This document shows, one piece after another, positions 1-12,000 of a stretch of 64,000 bases of DNA. How positions within the stretch are numbered: the stretch's first letter is position 1; every line of letters begins with the position of its first letter. Origin of the DNA: Tenrec ecaudatus (Eukaryota > Chordata > Mammalia > Afrosoricida > Tenrecidae). The stretch lies in contig NC_134535.1 in the NCBI RefSeq assembly GCF_050624435.1, positions 129,446,731-129,510,730 on the forward strand, in the 5' to 3' direction. The notes under the pieces are model-generated. The model made no database searches. It saw nothing but the letters and a program-made list of their open reading frames with translations, and had not been told where the DNA came from. Made by a program: the position numbers and the translations under genes.

Positions 1-44
1 GACTCCTGCTGCCGGCCTGCTGCTGCTGCAGTTACCTCTGGATC
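1..44 (-). CDS. RAD51AP1: RAD51AP1 last coding exon, 5' end only
   Basis: A strong acceptor (TGTTTTTCTTTCCACAG) lies at 45-61 on the minus strand. Reading on in the phase left by exon 9 gives GSRGNCSSSRPAAGV up to the window edge, without a stop. The human last exon reads about AASGGSRSSSSPLVVVSV, so the GSR and serine run agree while the first three residues are absent. The exon continues below position 1 and would carry the RAD51/DMC1-binding tail. Short match, so moderately sure. Confidence 0.68.
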
Positions 45-3000
45 CTGTGGAAAGAAAAACACACCACCGGATGCCGAGGTCAGGAATCTCTGAAAGATTA
101 ATTTATAAGACAGACAGAGCCCAGGAATTGACCCTACTCTGTTCTGCAGAATCTATCAAGCCAGCAGGTGGATCAAGAGAATGAAACATGAAAGAGGAGA
201 ACGAACCGCCTCTTTCCAAACATCCCCCAGGCCCCCGGTAGTGGCGCCCAAACATCCACGGGGAAAGCTGCCGTAGGGCGGCGGGCAAGCCACACGAGTT
301 GTAAAGGCATGAAAGCACGCAGCTATCGTGTCCAAGGCTGGGGACAAATTTAGTGCATTTTTTAAAAACTGTAATCGTCACATCTTGAAAGGACCCTCCC
401 CCAACTACTGAAGAGCTTTGTACATCACAAAGGCTTATTTTTATTTCCATGTGTTTCATTTGTACTAGCACCAACACAGCAATGATCTCCATCAAGTAGA
501 AATGTTCAAGATGTATTCACATACATATTCATAGTTGTTGAGGGTAGTCATAATAAATCAAAATGTTTTATTTTTCATTAAAGATTGACAAACCCTTTCC
601 TGTCCCTAATCATCGATTTAGCATTCTAAGTCGCACGTCTGTGTCGCTGTGTGTTGGAATAGACTCGATGGCAGTGGGTTGAAGCAGTGTTTTGGTTTGG
701 CCATATCTTGGTGACTTCCTAGAGCAAGCATTGTGGTTCTAGTTTTCAGGCAGTGTGGCTATGGGAAATGTAGCCGTTAAAGCTCTTCTTCATTTATCAG
801 AATAAACTCCCAAGCATATTTCCTAGGTGTAATGGAGAGAACTGCCCCCACGACACATGGCACTCAGGACAGATAAACCCTCGGGAACAGTAGTGGAAGT
901 GGTGATATCATGAGGGGAGGGGGAGAAAGGAGAAAGGGGGAACCCATCATGAGGGTGGATACATAACCGCCGCCCCTCCCTCCACCAAAGGGGACAAATA
1001 ACAGAAATGTGGGTGAAGGCAGACAACGGACAGTGTAAGATACGAAATGAAAATAATATAGAATTGACTAAGGATTCATGAGCGTGGAGGGTGGAGGAGG
1101 GAGGGGAAAAAAGAGGAGCTTATACCAAGGGCTCAAGTAGAAAGTGTTTTGGAAATGATGATGGCAACATGTGTACAAATATGCTTGATAAAATTGATGT
1201 ATGGAATAAGAACTATAAGAGCCCCCAATGAAAATATTAAAAAAAAGAATGGTCCCCCCCAAAACGTGTGCTATAAGCCTCTGAGAATGAGTTGTCTTCA
1301 TGACGTTAATCATGAGACGAGACATGTAAATGAATCTTGAGTCATCTCTTTTGCGATCTCTGAGACATGAAACGCAAACCAGCAAGCAGAAACAGAAGAC
1401 GGATCCCAAGCCCCACAAGATCATCAAGGCGTTAGGAACATGGGTCTACGGATGCCAAAGAGTCAAGAAGCTTCCCCTAGCGCTGGTACTCTCAATTCAA
1501 GGACTAGCCTCCTAAACGGTGAGAGAATAATGTGCTTGTTAGCGCCCCCATGTGCAGGGTTCTCCTATAGCAGCCCAAGACTGACTCAGGCCGGATTTGG
1601 TACCACAGGAGGTAAGTGCTGCCCTGTCAGCTACCTAAATTGTGAAAGCAGTTTTGGAATGGAGTAATAGGGAGAGGTTGAGAGAGTTAGGTGCTCGAAA
1701 GCAAATGTCTAGATTGCTTTAAAGAGACTGTTGGTAGAACTCACCCCACCCCTACCCCACCCCGTCCTTCAGCCAAGCATTTATCTAAAAGCTAAAGTAC
1801 CTTCCAAAGGAGGCCCAGGTCATTCTCTACAGAATGCATTAGACCTGTTGGTAGGATTCTGTTGAGGAAGAGCTGCAGAGAGAGTCTCTAGCATCTTGGA
1901 GAATACATCTGGCACCAGAAAGAACTAGATCCTAGAGATATGGACATTAAAATGCTTCTTATGGGACTTAGAAAGTGGTGAACATGTGATTGTACACCTA
2001 AGTCAGGAAAAGAACGTGCATGAGTTATATGCACGTGTTTGGGGGAAGCAGAACTGTACGTGATGAGCTTGGATATCTGGCTGAGGAGATTTCTAAGCAA
2101 GAGCTTAAGAAGGTCACATGGTTTCTCCTCCATGCTTGTAGTAAAATGCATAAGCAAGACCAAAGACATGGACTTTGACCATGAACTGTGCAAAATGAAA
2201 ACAAACCTTAAAAAGTTTGGAAAATTCTGTTGCACAAACTATGGGCATGTGTGCTAGAATTTTCCCCAAGGATGTTGCTGTACAATCTGTTGGTGGAGAT
2301 TAAGCCTGTAAATGATGGATCTGGTCAATGACCATAAGAGAAAACCTGTCAGCTTAAGGGGCACAGAAAACCGAGAAGAAAGATCAGTGCCTGTCTCTTT
2401 GGATTCTACAGCAAGAAACAGGGCAAAGGAGTTATATAGGCTGTCTTCCAAGACAAGAAGACATCCTGGAGCACAGGAAGCAGGGCTTCCTCCATTCCTA
2501 AGGGTGGCGCCAAAGCCTGCTGAGTGTCAAGGGGAGGCGTCAAAATGCATTCTGTTTCAAAGGATCTTCACCTACTCAGTTCCAGAGTGTGGGGCTGTGT
2601 TTACAAGTGCCAGGGGGCGCTTTGCTGCCCAACACTGAGGGGGTGGGGCTGTCACACACAAAGGGCAGAAGAATGAGACCCGCCAGGGCAGAGGGATGGG
2701 GGACACATACAAAAGGACTAGAAGAATGGGCCACCCAGTGCTGAGGGAACAGCTGGAGCCCAGGGTAAGGGACCTCGCACCCAGAACTCACAAGGCATGG
2801 CCAGTATCTAGAGTTGAGAGGGCAGCCACTGCCAGGTGGTCTCAGAAAACAGAGCATGAGTTTGAGGTCTTGAGAGTTAAGGCAAAGTGTTCTGCTGGGT
2901 CTTGGATTCGCTTGGCACCTGTTCTGCTGTCTTCCCTTTCAATTCCTCCCATTTGTAATGGAGACGTTTGCCTCGCACCTCGTTCCACCTTTGTATTTCA

Positions 3001-6000
3001 GGAGCAGAGAACTCGTAGCCTTGATTTCACAGGCTCCCAGGTGAAAAGGAATTTTGCCAAAAGCCTCATCCATAGTTGATTTAGATGATGCAGAAGATGA
3101 GATTCTGGTATAAGATATAAGACTTCACATAAGACTTGGGGATGATGTGAATGTTTTGCATGTGGCAAGGACATGGCTCTTTGGGCAGAATATTATGGGT
3201 TGAATTGTGATTACACCACCACCACCACCATCACCACCAAAAATGGGTTGTAAATCCTAACCTCTATGCCTGCTATAATCCCATTTGGGAATAGGTTGTC
3301 TCTGTCATGTTAGAGGCAGGCTCAGTGTAGGGTGTGTTGAGTCAATCTCTTTCACCTCATGTAAGAGCTTAAGCGGGATCAAAAGAGAGCGTCATAAAAC
3401 AAAGAAAAGTCTTGCTTGGATCCATAATTAATGCTCACAGCAACCGCAGTCAATAAGTCAAGTAACACATTACACTGGATAAACCCGCTACACCAGACCT
3501 CTTTAAAGTGCTACAGAGCAAGGACGTCACTTTGAGGACTAAGGTGCACAGGACCCAAGTCAGGACATTTTCAACGGCCTCTTATGCGTGTGAAAGTTGG
3601 ATTTTGAATAGGAGCATCAGAGAAGAATCGATGCATTAGAATTATGGTGCTGGGGGGCGGGGCGGGGAACGAAGAAATGGGGCGCTGATATCAGGGGCTC
3701 GAGTGGGAAGAGAGTGCTTTGAAAATGATGGTGACAGCATGTGTGCAAATGTGCTTGACCCACTGGGTGACTGTGTGGACTGTGATGAGAGATGCAAGAG
3801 CCCAATAAAAGTATGGGAAATAAAGAGTTACGGTGCTGGCTGGTGGGAAGGAGAAATGGGCACTGACTACAGTGACTGACACAGAAAGCCCTCTTCCAGG
3901 AGCATAAACAACAGACGTGGGTGAAGGGAGGCGGCGGACAGCCTAAGGTATGAAAATAATCCTTTATCATTTATCAGGGGTCCACGAGGGTGGGAGGCTG
4001 GGGAAGGGAGGGGAAGAGAAGAGGTGTTATCAAGGGCTTAAGCAGAAAGAAAATGTGTTGAAATGATGGCAACATAGATGTACGAAGGTGTTTGAAACAA
4101 TTAGCGTATGGATTGTTAGAAGAACGGTAAGAGCACCCCAGTAAAATGAGTTATTTAAAAAAAAAGAATGATGGTGCTGGCAAAGAATATCAAAAGTACC
4201 AAAGAGTGCCAGAAGAACAGACAAGTCTGTCCTGGAAGACGGCCAGCCAGAGTGTGCCTTGGGAACAAGGGTGGGTGGAAACTGAACGGGAAGAGCGTGT
4301 AAGTGCAGAAAGTCCTTATTCTCATTAGTCTAAGAAACCTGGCAGGCTGGGCTTCTCGGGTGGAGGGAGGCCTTCATACTTGTGAGTTAGAGATGAGTCC
4401 CAATCACATTCTCATAACGCAGATTGATCCCCACAATATCCTCCCATAATAGTGCTACCTTAAAGTTACTTCCTACCAGCACATGGCTCAGTGCTGCCTT
4501 GCCGGCAGCTTTCTCTCTGGGAGCAGACATGTTGCTATTGCTCTCCCTGCTCAGGGGACAGTCACTCCCCCTTACCTGCCCCAGCACTAGTGTTAAGTTC
4601 CTCCTCCAATAAGCACGGGGACCTCTAGGGTTAGGGTACAGCCCACTTTGTTAGGTGTGTGGATACCTGTAATCAGCAGGGCTTGCATGCCCAGAGAGAA
4701 TATAAGGCCTCACTCTCTCTGCTCAGACCTGGTTCTTGAAGTCATGGAGGAGGTGAGCACCCCAAAATTTTTGTCTGTCTCTTAATTTGTTCCCTTCAAT
4801 TGCAAACTGTCCCTAAGGACCCATCCAGATGTGAGGCTGGATCTCACAAGTGGTGGGACATCGTCTCAGATATTTTAGACATGTTGTCAGGAGAGACCAG
4901 TCCCTGGTTTCTCTTCACTGGGAGGAGGAAGGACATCATGCTTGGTAAAGTAGAGGCAGCACAACAGAGCAAGGTCAAGGAGATGGGTGGCACGGTGGCA
5001 GCAATCACGCTTCAAGCACAGGAACAATTGTGAGATGGAGGGTCTGGCAGGGTTTTGTTCTGTTGCGAGTCAAGTCATTCCAGGTTAGAACCATTTCGAT
5101 GACCCCCAACAGCATCAGGGACAGCAGGGTACTGCAAGCCAGATCCTGAAATGTCCTTCTCGACAATGAAGCCAATGCCATTTCTCTTGTGTCATTCCCA
5201 GAATTTATTCAAAACGGCCAACACCAGTTATTTCAGCTTAGTAAAGCCTAGAATATTGGTCTCCATGCATTCCCTTTCATTTGAATGACTTCTGATTCTC
5301 CTGGATTCATGCTGGGCGCGCCCCAAGTCCCAGTCACTAGTTGCTGTCTGCAGCTGTTTCTCCTCACCGTGAGTAGTGCCCCGTCACAAAGGAAGGTCCC
5401 AGAGCCCTTACTCTCTGTGTCACTGTGGCTGACTCTACTTTGGGATAGAAGCTCGTCCTGAGTGCCTGCTGCCTGAGGGCTCACTTCCTGGCACGATCGC
5501 TGATAAGACGTGCTGCTATTCACTGGGCCCTCAGCAGTTGGCAGTGTTTCCGCGTTAACCATCCGTTTTCCGTGGCTACTTCCTCTGAGGTGGACAGCAG
5601 GTTCCTTCTTCAGAGTCTATTCTTAGACTCGACGCTCTCCAGAAACCTGTGCACGAGGGTGACCCTGACAGCCGGAGGACCAGTGACACATCCGTCAACA
5701 TCACAGCACCACACAAGCCGCCACAATACGACAAACTCATCGACTAATGGGGGTGTCCACCAATGCCCAGTAGGGAGCAGTGGAGAACAGAATTCACCAG
5801 CAGTAACTTTCCAAGGCCCTGCCCTCCATCAGTACATGGACTGTACCTGGTGGCACCCACTTGGGTCTCGAGCTCGCAGTGGGAGGCTTGCCTATCTGGG
5901 ACGGCGTCCTGGCGATCTCTGCAGAGATTGAGACCTTCTTTGGTGAGGGTGGAGAGCCGGATTTGGCGGTCACAGGCGCAGAGACTGCCAAAGCTGATTT

Positions 6001-9000
6001 GAAAAAATATACGTTAAAAGGTTCATCACACAAGGAGATCAGGTTTAAGCCTAACAGGTTATGTGTAAAAGTTATAAAGTTTCGTAATCATACAAGAAAT
6101 GTTGAAAAGGAAGTAAAGTAATAAATTCTTATTATCCAACAGTTAGTGAGAGCCTAATAATAGCATCTCTTGTGAGCATTAAGATGCCAGGCATCGAGGT
6201 AATTCCAAGGTTTTCAGTGACTAATTCCTCTGACGTGGAAAGCCTATTCCTTCTTTGTAAGCATCACCTTGAACCCTGACAGTAAGTCTCATCCCGACAC
6301 ACGATTCCACAGTCAGAGGAGGACACAGAAAAGTGCTGAGGTCTGCCTGTCCTCTGACAGTCTTAGAGCTGCCGCACGACTGCACTCCGCCATGCTAACA
6401 CACGCTGCAACGGACGGCTGCGTTCCAACCAGTGCCACTCAGGGGCCCTGCTCCCAGGGACGTTCCGCTCCAGGGACTAGCCTCTAGGGGGGGAAAGAAA
6501 GGTAGAGATGTGTACGTGCAATGTGAAAGGGAACGGCAGACTCTAGGGCAGCAGTCCTAAACCTGTGGGTCGTGACCTTTCACTGGGGTCACAGACTCAA
6601 CAGTAGCAAAATGACAGTGATGAAGTAGCAATGGAAATAATGTTATGGTTGGGGGTGGGGGTCACCACAACATGAGGAACTGTCTGAAAGGGTGGCGGCA
6701 TGAGGAAGGGTGAGAACCACTGCTGTGGAGGTAAGCAGACAAGGAAGGCCGTCTGCAGTCAAGTGTTCATCTGTACGTGCTTAGAAGCAGCCGGAGGGGT
6801 GCTGGTGAGGAGGTGAGGGTTGAATCGTAAAGCTGAGGAAGAGGGCAGCTGTGCAGGCAGAGGGTGCACACAATGCAAAGACAGAGAAGGCAGCACGTTC
6901 CAGAAGCAGCTTCTGGTTCCGTACGGCTGCAGGAGGAACCCCACGGGGAGGGAAAGTGAGACAGGCAGGGTGTGGAAGATCCCAGAAGAAGGCGCACATC
7001 ATGTATTCACTGTACTCAGGAGCGACTTGCTGATGGAAGTCTATGGCAAGGAGAGGGCTCAGAAGGGAAGCGATGAGGGTCTGAACCAAGGTGAGAGGGA
7101 AGGCAGCGGGTTGGATGTGCTGATGGAGATAACGCACAGCGCGCAAGCTGCTGCTGCTGCCGCCCCGGGCACGCTGCTTGATGGGCCTTTTACCCAGGGA
7201 ATGATCCTGACGGCAGCGGGTGCGGGGTCCTGTTTGTTGTTCTGTGGGGGAGTGCCACCGGGCAGTGCTCGGGTGAGGGCACAGACTGATACCTATGAGA
7301 CATAACCTAGGACTGCTAGAGTAACAAATTCCATTTCAGATCACTGATGCCTGCTGTGAGATATTAGCTGAAAGGTATTCCAGTGCAGATAAAAATGAGT
7401 ATTTCCAGTATATATGAGGGGCTTCAGAAAGTTCATGGAAAAATCCCATTGTCGTTTAACTCCATTTTTCTATGAACATTTTAAAGTTCTTTCGTATATA
7501 CGGATATGCATACGTTACCACTCGCATCCCTTAGATTAGCACTGTCCAGGAAAACCTTCTGTAACGAGGGAAAGTTCTGCTATCTTTCACTACAGATTAC
7601 AGTGGTCACTTGGCTACAGACAGCCAGCCACTGAGTGGCAGAGAAACTGCAGCTTGAAATTTTAACTTTATTAAATAAAACACCGTCACAATATCAACTG
7701 CCGGCTAACATCCTCAAATATCAAGAACTACTCTAGGTGTTTTCTCTATCAGTGGAAAAATGAAAATTTGTGCCTCTAACTTAGTAGATACTAAAAAGAC
7801 TCAAGGGTGGCCCAATAAATTATTGGTGGGGTTAGAAATATAATCCATTTCCCCCTAATTCTTTATCCTATTACTTAAGTTTGACTTTTAAAATGATAAG
7901 CACATTTATCTCCTTATAACATATACAGAGGAGACTTTAACTGGAAAATCCCGGCTTTGCAATGGAAGCTTTCTCTTTTCAGTTACCTTGGTGACACAGC
8001 ACATACAGAATTGCCGATGCCTTCCTGTGGTGGTAGGCAGCATGGTGACTTCCCAGGACGCCCATGCCCTAGCCCCCAGAACCTGTATTGTACGTGACCT
8101 TACATGGCAAAGGGTCTTTGTGGATGTAATTAGGAATTCTTGGGTGGGGGGTTGCTCTTGATGGGCCTAAGCCCTAAAGCAATCACAAGGATCCTTGTAA
8201 GTGGGAGAGACCAGGAGCCCAACGGGAGTCGGAGGCACACGGTGAGAAAAGCTCCGCCGCTGCTGGCTTTGTTGACGGGAGGCCACGAGCCGAGGACTGT
8301 CCCAGGAGCTAGCAAAGCCACGAACATGGGTCCTCCTCGAACGTCAACCTGGACTTTAGCCGTGAGAACCATTTTGGACCTTTAATCCCCTGAACTGAAA
8401 ACTAATAAATGTGTTTTTAAACCACTAGGATGGTGATAACTTGTTACAGTAGCTATAGAAAATGAAAACTTAGTTTCAGCTAGAAAGGCCTCCACATTTA
8501 AAATCTAATTTCTGGAAATCAGATGAATTTTCTCAATTAAAAGAAGACTGTAATTAAAATGTCAATTCATAGTACAGTGAAGGAATATTCTTTGGTAGTT
8601 AATTCTAAGTACCCAGGACCATGCTACTTAAGGCAAATGCACCTCCCACCATTCATAAATAGGAAACCTGGATAAGGGAGCTGTTAGTTTCAAGTAGCAG
8701 CTATATTTAAAAACTAAGACATGGAAAATGACTAGCAATAAAACATCAAACCCCCTTGATAAAAATTATATTTGACAACAGTACATTATATGTATTATAA
8801 AGTAAACTTAAAATATCGTGCCTGGTCTTTTCATGTTTAAAACATAAATTCCAAAAGTTTTATTGGAAAAATGTTTTGGTTTTTTTTTTTTTAATGGAAT
8901 TTAGAAAAACAAAAAGGGGGAGGAGGGGCTAGTCAGTGGCAAAAGAGCCCTCCAATCAAAGACCAGGTCAGGCATGAAAGCAAGGAGGTGGAGTCAGGAA

Positions 9001-12000
9001 CACCCCCCTCTCAGTCCCAGAGAACGTGCGCTCCCGTAGACAGCGCATGGGCTTCCAACAGACGGGCTCAAATCCTAGCTCAGTTACTAGTTGCAAACAT
9101 CCCAACAACCGATACAATCTTGTCATCTGTCAGATGAGGTGATAATTACTGTCTGAGACGGTGGCCATACCACAAGGGGGTGACACGCATTAAGTGCTAG
9201 TTTAGACAATGGGGCTTCGAATATTTTCTCACAAATAACATGCCAATGTAAATCACCTGCCCACGCGTCTCACATGGGAAAAGGACAAAACTAAGAAAAA
9301 TCCTGGCGTAGCACACTCATGCATATAACGTGCAAGTCCTATGATGATCACACTTTTCTAAGCCATGCCCAAAGAGTCATGGATCCATGTTTGCTAATAT
9401 CCCTTGGTAAATGGGAGCATAAACAAGCTAATCTCTGTTTGTGATTATTAATTTAAGTTGGTAAACAGAGTGCATTGGCCCAATGGTTCAATTTAAAAAT
9501 CTTATCAGCTGGTCTTAAAAAAGTGAAACCGCTAGGTTATGTTAGGGCTGCTCATTTCAGAGTGTGTATCTTTTTAGTGTTACCTGAAGTCAGAGACAAC
9601 AATCGGTATATAAATAACGTGGGGACGGAAGTTACAAGGCTGGCAAAAAAAAAAAAAAATAGGATGCACACTTTCTTTGTAAAAAAATATGCTATTCTAC
9701 CTATCTCCTGTTCTCTCTTCATCTCGCCACCCCACCCTGCTTCCTTTTTGTAATTTTTCTAAAAATAAACGTTGGCAACATCCGCTGGAGACCCATGGCA
9801 AAGAGAAGGCACGTGCAGCACGCACAGCACACACACGGTCTTCACAAGGTCCAGGGTGCAGCAGGCTTACCCAAAGCACTACATTTGGACTTGGGGTTCT
9901 TCTCTGCCCTTTCTACTGGGGGCTTCGCCTTCTCTTCTTCCCTCACCCTGGCTTTTGCTTTACTTTTGCTCACGGTGAAGTTGTCATCAGCGTCTTCACT
10001 CTCACCCACATCGGAATCCTCCGCAGAATCGCTGCCTAAAACAAATCACACAGCATTTTCTCAATTTGTATGTAGTTTCTTTTAACCTTTGAAATCAGTT
10101 TTTTCCCATCTTTTTAAACCTGATGCTTTCTGAGCCCACAAACACGAAATACCTCCCCCCCCCAAAAAAAAAAACTCTTCCCAAGACTCCATTGCTTTGC
10201 TACCCTTTAATGAAAGCACAACAAAGCAAAAGATGGAGTCAGTTCCACGTCATAAGGCCCGGAGGACGGAAGAGAAGCGCTCGTGAGGGCTCCTGGGATG
10301 GCACGCCTCCACATGAGCAGGAGCCTCACTTTTCTCTCATGGAGCAGCTGGTGGGTTTGAACCACTGGCCCGTTGGTTAGCAGCCCAGTGCTTAACCCAC
10401 TGCACTACCAGGACCCTAAGCTCAGTCCCCAGTGTACTGCCTCTGCAATTACCTTGAGCTCGGATCAATGGGGTTTTCATTGCCACCAATACACCCTGAC
10501 GTTGGCAAATGCATTGGTTAAGTTTGTTATCATGTGTTAGACCTAACCATTGATTTAATCACTGCTTCACCTTCAAAACCTGTCTCCCCTGCATTTCTAG
10601 CCATTCTTTCTCCGTCTCCATTGCTGTTTCTAATCTTTCTGACCCCTAAATGTTGAGTATCCCAAAACCAATACCCAATGCCAAGCTGTGCAAAATAGCT
10701 GGGAACTGCCCCGAGATACTTCAGACGCTGTGATCTCCGTGGCAGTAGCCGCCACTCTTCCCGTCCACAGAGTGGCTGATGGCCTTGGACTGATGATCTC
10801 TCAGTCGGCAGCCAGCCACGCACTAAACCCTTCACTACCAAGACTCTTTATATACTCCAAAATTCAAACTCACTGCCATCCAGTCAATTCAGACTCCTAA
10901 CAATCCTGTGAGGCAGGTTACAATTGGCCCTGTGCGCTTTTGAGGCAGTGACTCTTTATGGGTGTAGATAGCCTCATCATTCTCCCCAGGAGCCGACTGG
11001 TGGTTTCAAACTGCTGACCTTGAGGATCACAGCCCAACTCATAACTACTATGCCACCAGGTCTCCATCTTTATTCACAGGAGAACTCAAATACATGTTGG
11101 ATAAATCTGTTTTTGCTTGCCTCGTGTGTGCTAAAATCTACCAAAACAGCCCATCAACAGAGCATAAATGTTTAGGCATGTATTCATTTTCATTTCCATT
11201 GCTATAGTTTGCTGCTTTGTCAAGGTCACTGTGATTTGCAGTTGTCCCCGTTTCTGAATGAGTCTGAAACAACTGTAGTAATAAATGCAAACTATCATAT
11301 TACTTCTACTTAGAATATTACATAACTTCTGACGACCTATATCAAAAGTCACATTCCTTAAGATGGGTCTGAGCGCCTCTGTGATTCAGGGTCGACCTGC
11401 CTCTTTAGCCCTCTCCACGTTGCCCTTCAAGCCTAGTGAGCCCTTGAATGCACACTTGCCCAACAGCCAAGACTGCCATTCTACTCCTTGAGCTTTCCAG
11501 AATGTTCCTCAGTTTTCAAGCCACGGCCTAAAGGTCCCCTTTTAGACACAGCTCTTTCCCTAACCGCCATGGCTGAATTTCCCTGGCCTGGGTGTTCCTC
11601 TAACTTGCGTATCTCGAATGTTTAGCAGAACACTTGACATTACACTGGTGACTACCAACAACTTCCTACTGGGTGTCCAGATGGCCAGTTTTGCAGCAGG
11701 AAGGCACTTACTACTGTCAAAGTCGGGCTCGGAATTCCCAACACTGTCACCATCGCTGCTTCCCAAAAGAATTTCCCTCTGTTGCTCGGCACCTTTAGCG
11801 GCTGCTTGTCTTTTCCCCCGAACACTAGGCAGGTCGTCTTCCTCAGTGATCTCGTCCAGATCTTCAGGAGACACACAAATTAGAGGGGGGGGGGGAAGTT
11901 CTTTGATATGTAATATTTGAAGAGCTGCATATTATAGTTATTATTTGCCCCACTCCATTCCTCCCCTGCTTCCAGTAATAAATCTAAATTCCCAACCATG

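Larger units (their letters stand above)
3408..5110 (+). mobile_element. RTE/BovB-type LINE 3' end, interrupted three times
   Basis: The frame-broken reverse-transcriptase tail is recognisable at 3408-3654 (GACCTCTTTAAAGTGC, then a diverged YACESW motif), resumes at 4165-4265 and again at 4852-5110 (GACATGTTGTCAGGAGAGAC, GACATCATGCTTGGTAAAG). Two family T elements and a probable LTR sit in the gaps. The 3' end at about 5055-5100 resembles the tail of the local SINEs. Confidence 0.75.
45..5846 (-). other. RAD51AP1 last intron
   Basis: No gene is seen. It holds an ancient LTR-like repeat (about 1260-1600), several polyadenylated retroelement tails (820-1255, 3655-3823, 3840-4164), an interrupted RTE LINE (3408-5110), a probable solo LTR (4270-4850) and a SINE-like repeat (5555-5770). 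1600-3190 shows nothing recognisable apart from short chance frames. Confidence 0.8.
5985..9870 (-). other. RAD51AP1 intron 8
   Basis: No gene. Contents are a SINE-like fragment (6200-6440), an hAT element (6549-6722), a palindromic mariner-like MITE (about 7415-7495) and an ancient LTR-like repeat (about 7990-8460). 6730-7400 and 8460-9870 are unique or unrecognised intron. Confidence 0.8.
10036..11711 (-). other. RAD51AP1 intron 7
   Basis: Three antisense AfroSINEs occupy 10290-11068. The rest, including 11070-11711, shows no gene or recognised repeat. Confidence 0.8.

Noticed and set aside
1330-1515. Lysine-rich 61-codon frame that looks protein-like
   Set aside because: It is the 3' part of an old mammalian repeat, recognisable by its CTAGCCTCCTAAACGGTGAG ending.
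6820-7305. 161-codon plus-strand open frame
   Set aside because: GC-rich intron sequence with no splice context or homology that I recognise; low-complexity runs (alanine, glycine).
9689-10085. Plus-strand frames of 68-116 codons
   Set aside because: They are shadows of RAD51AP1 exon 8, which is coded on the opposite strand.
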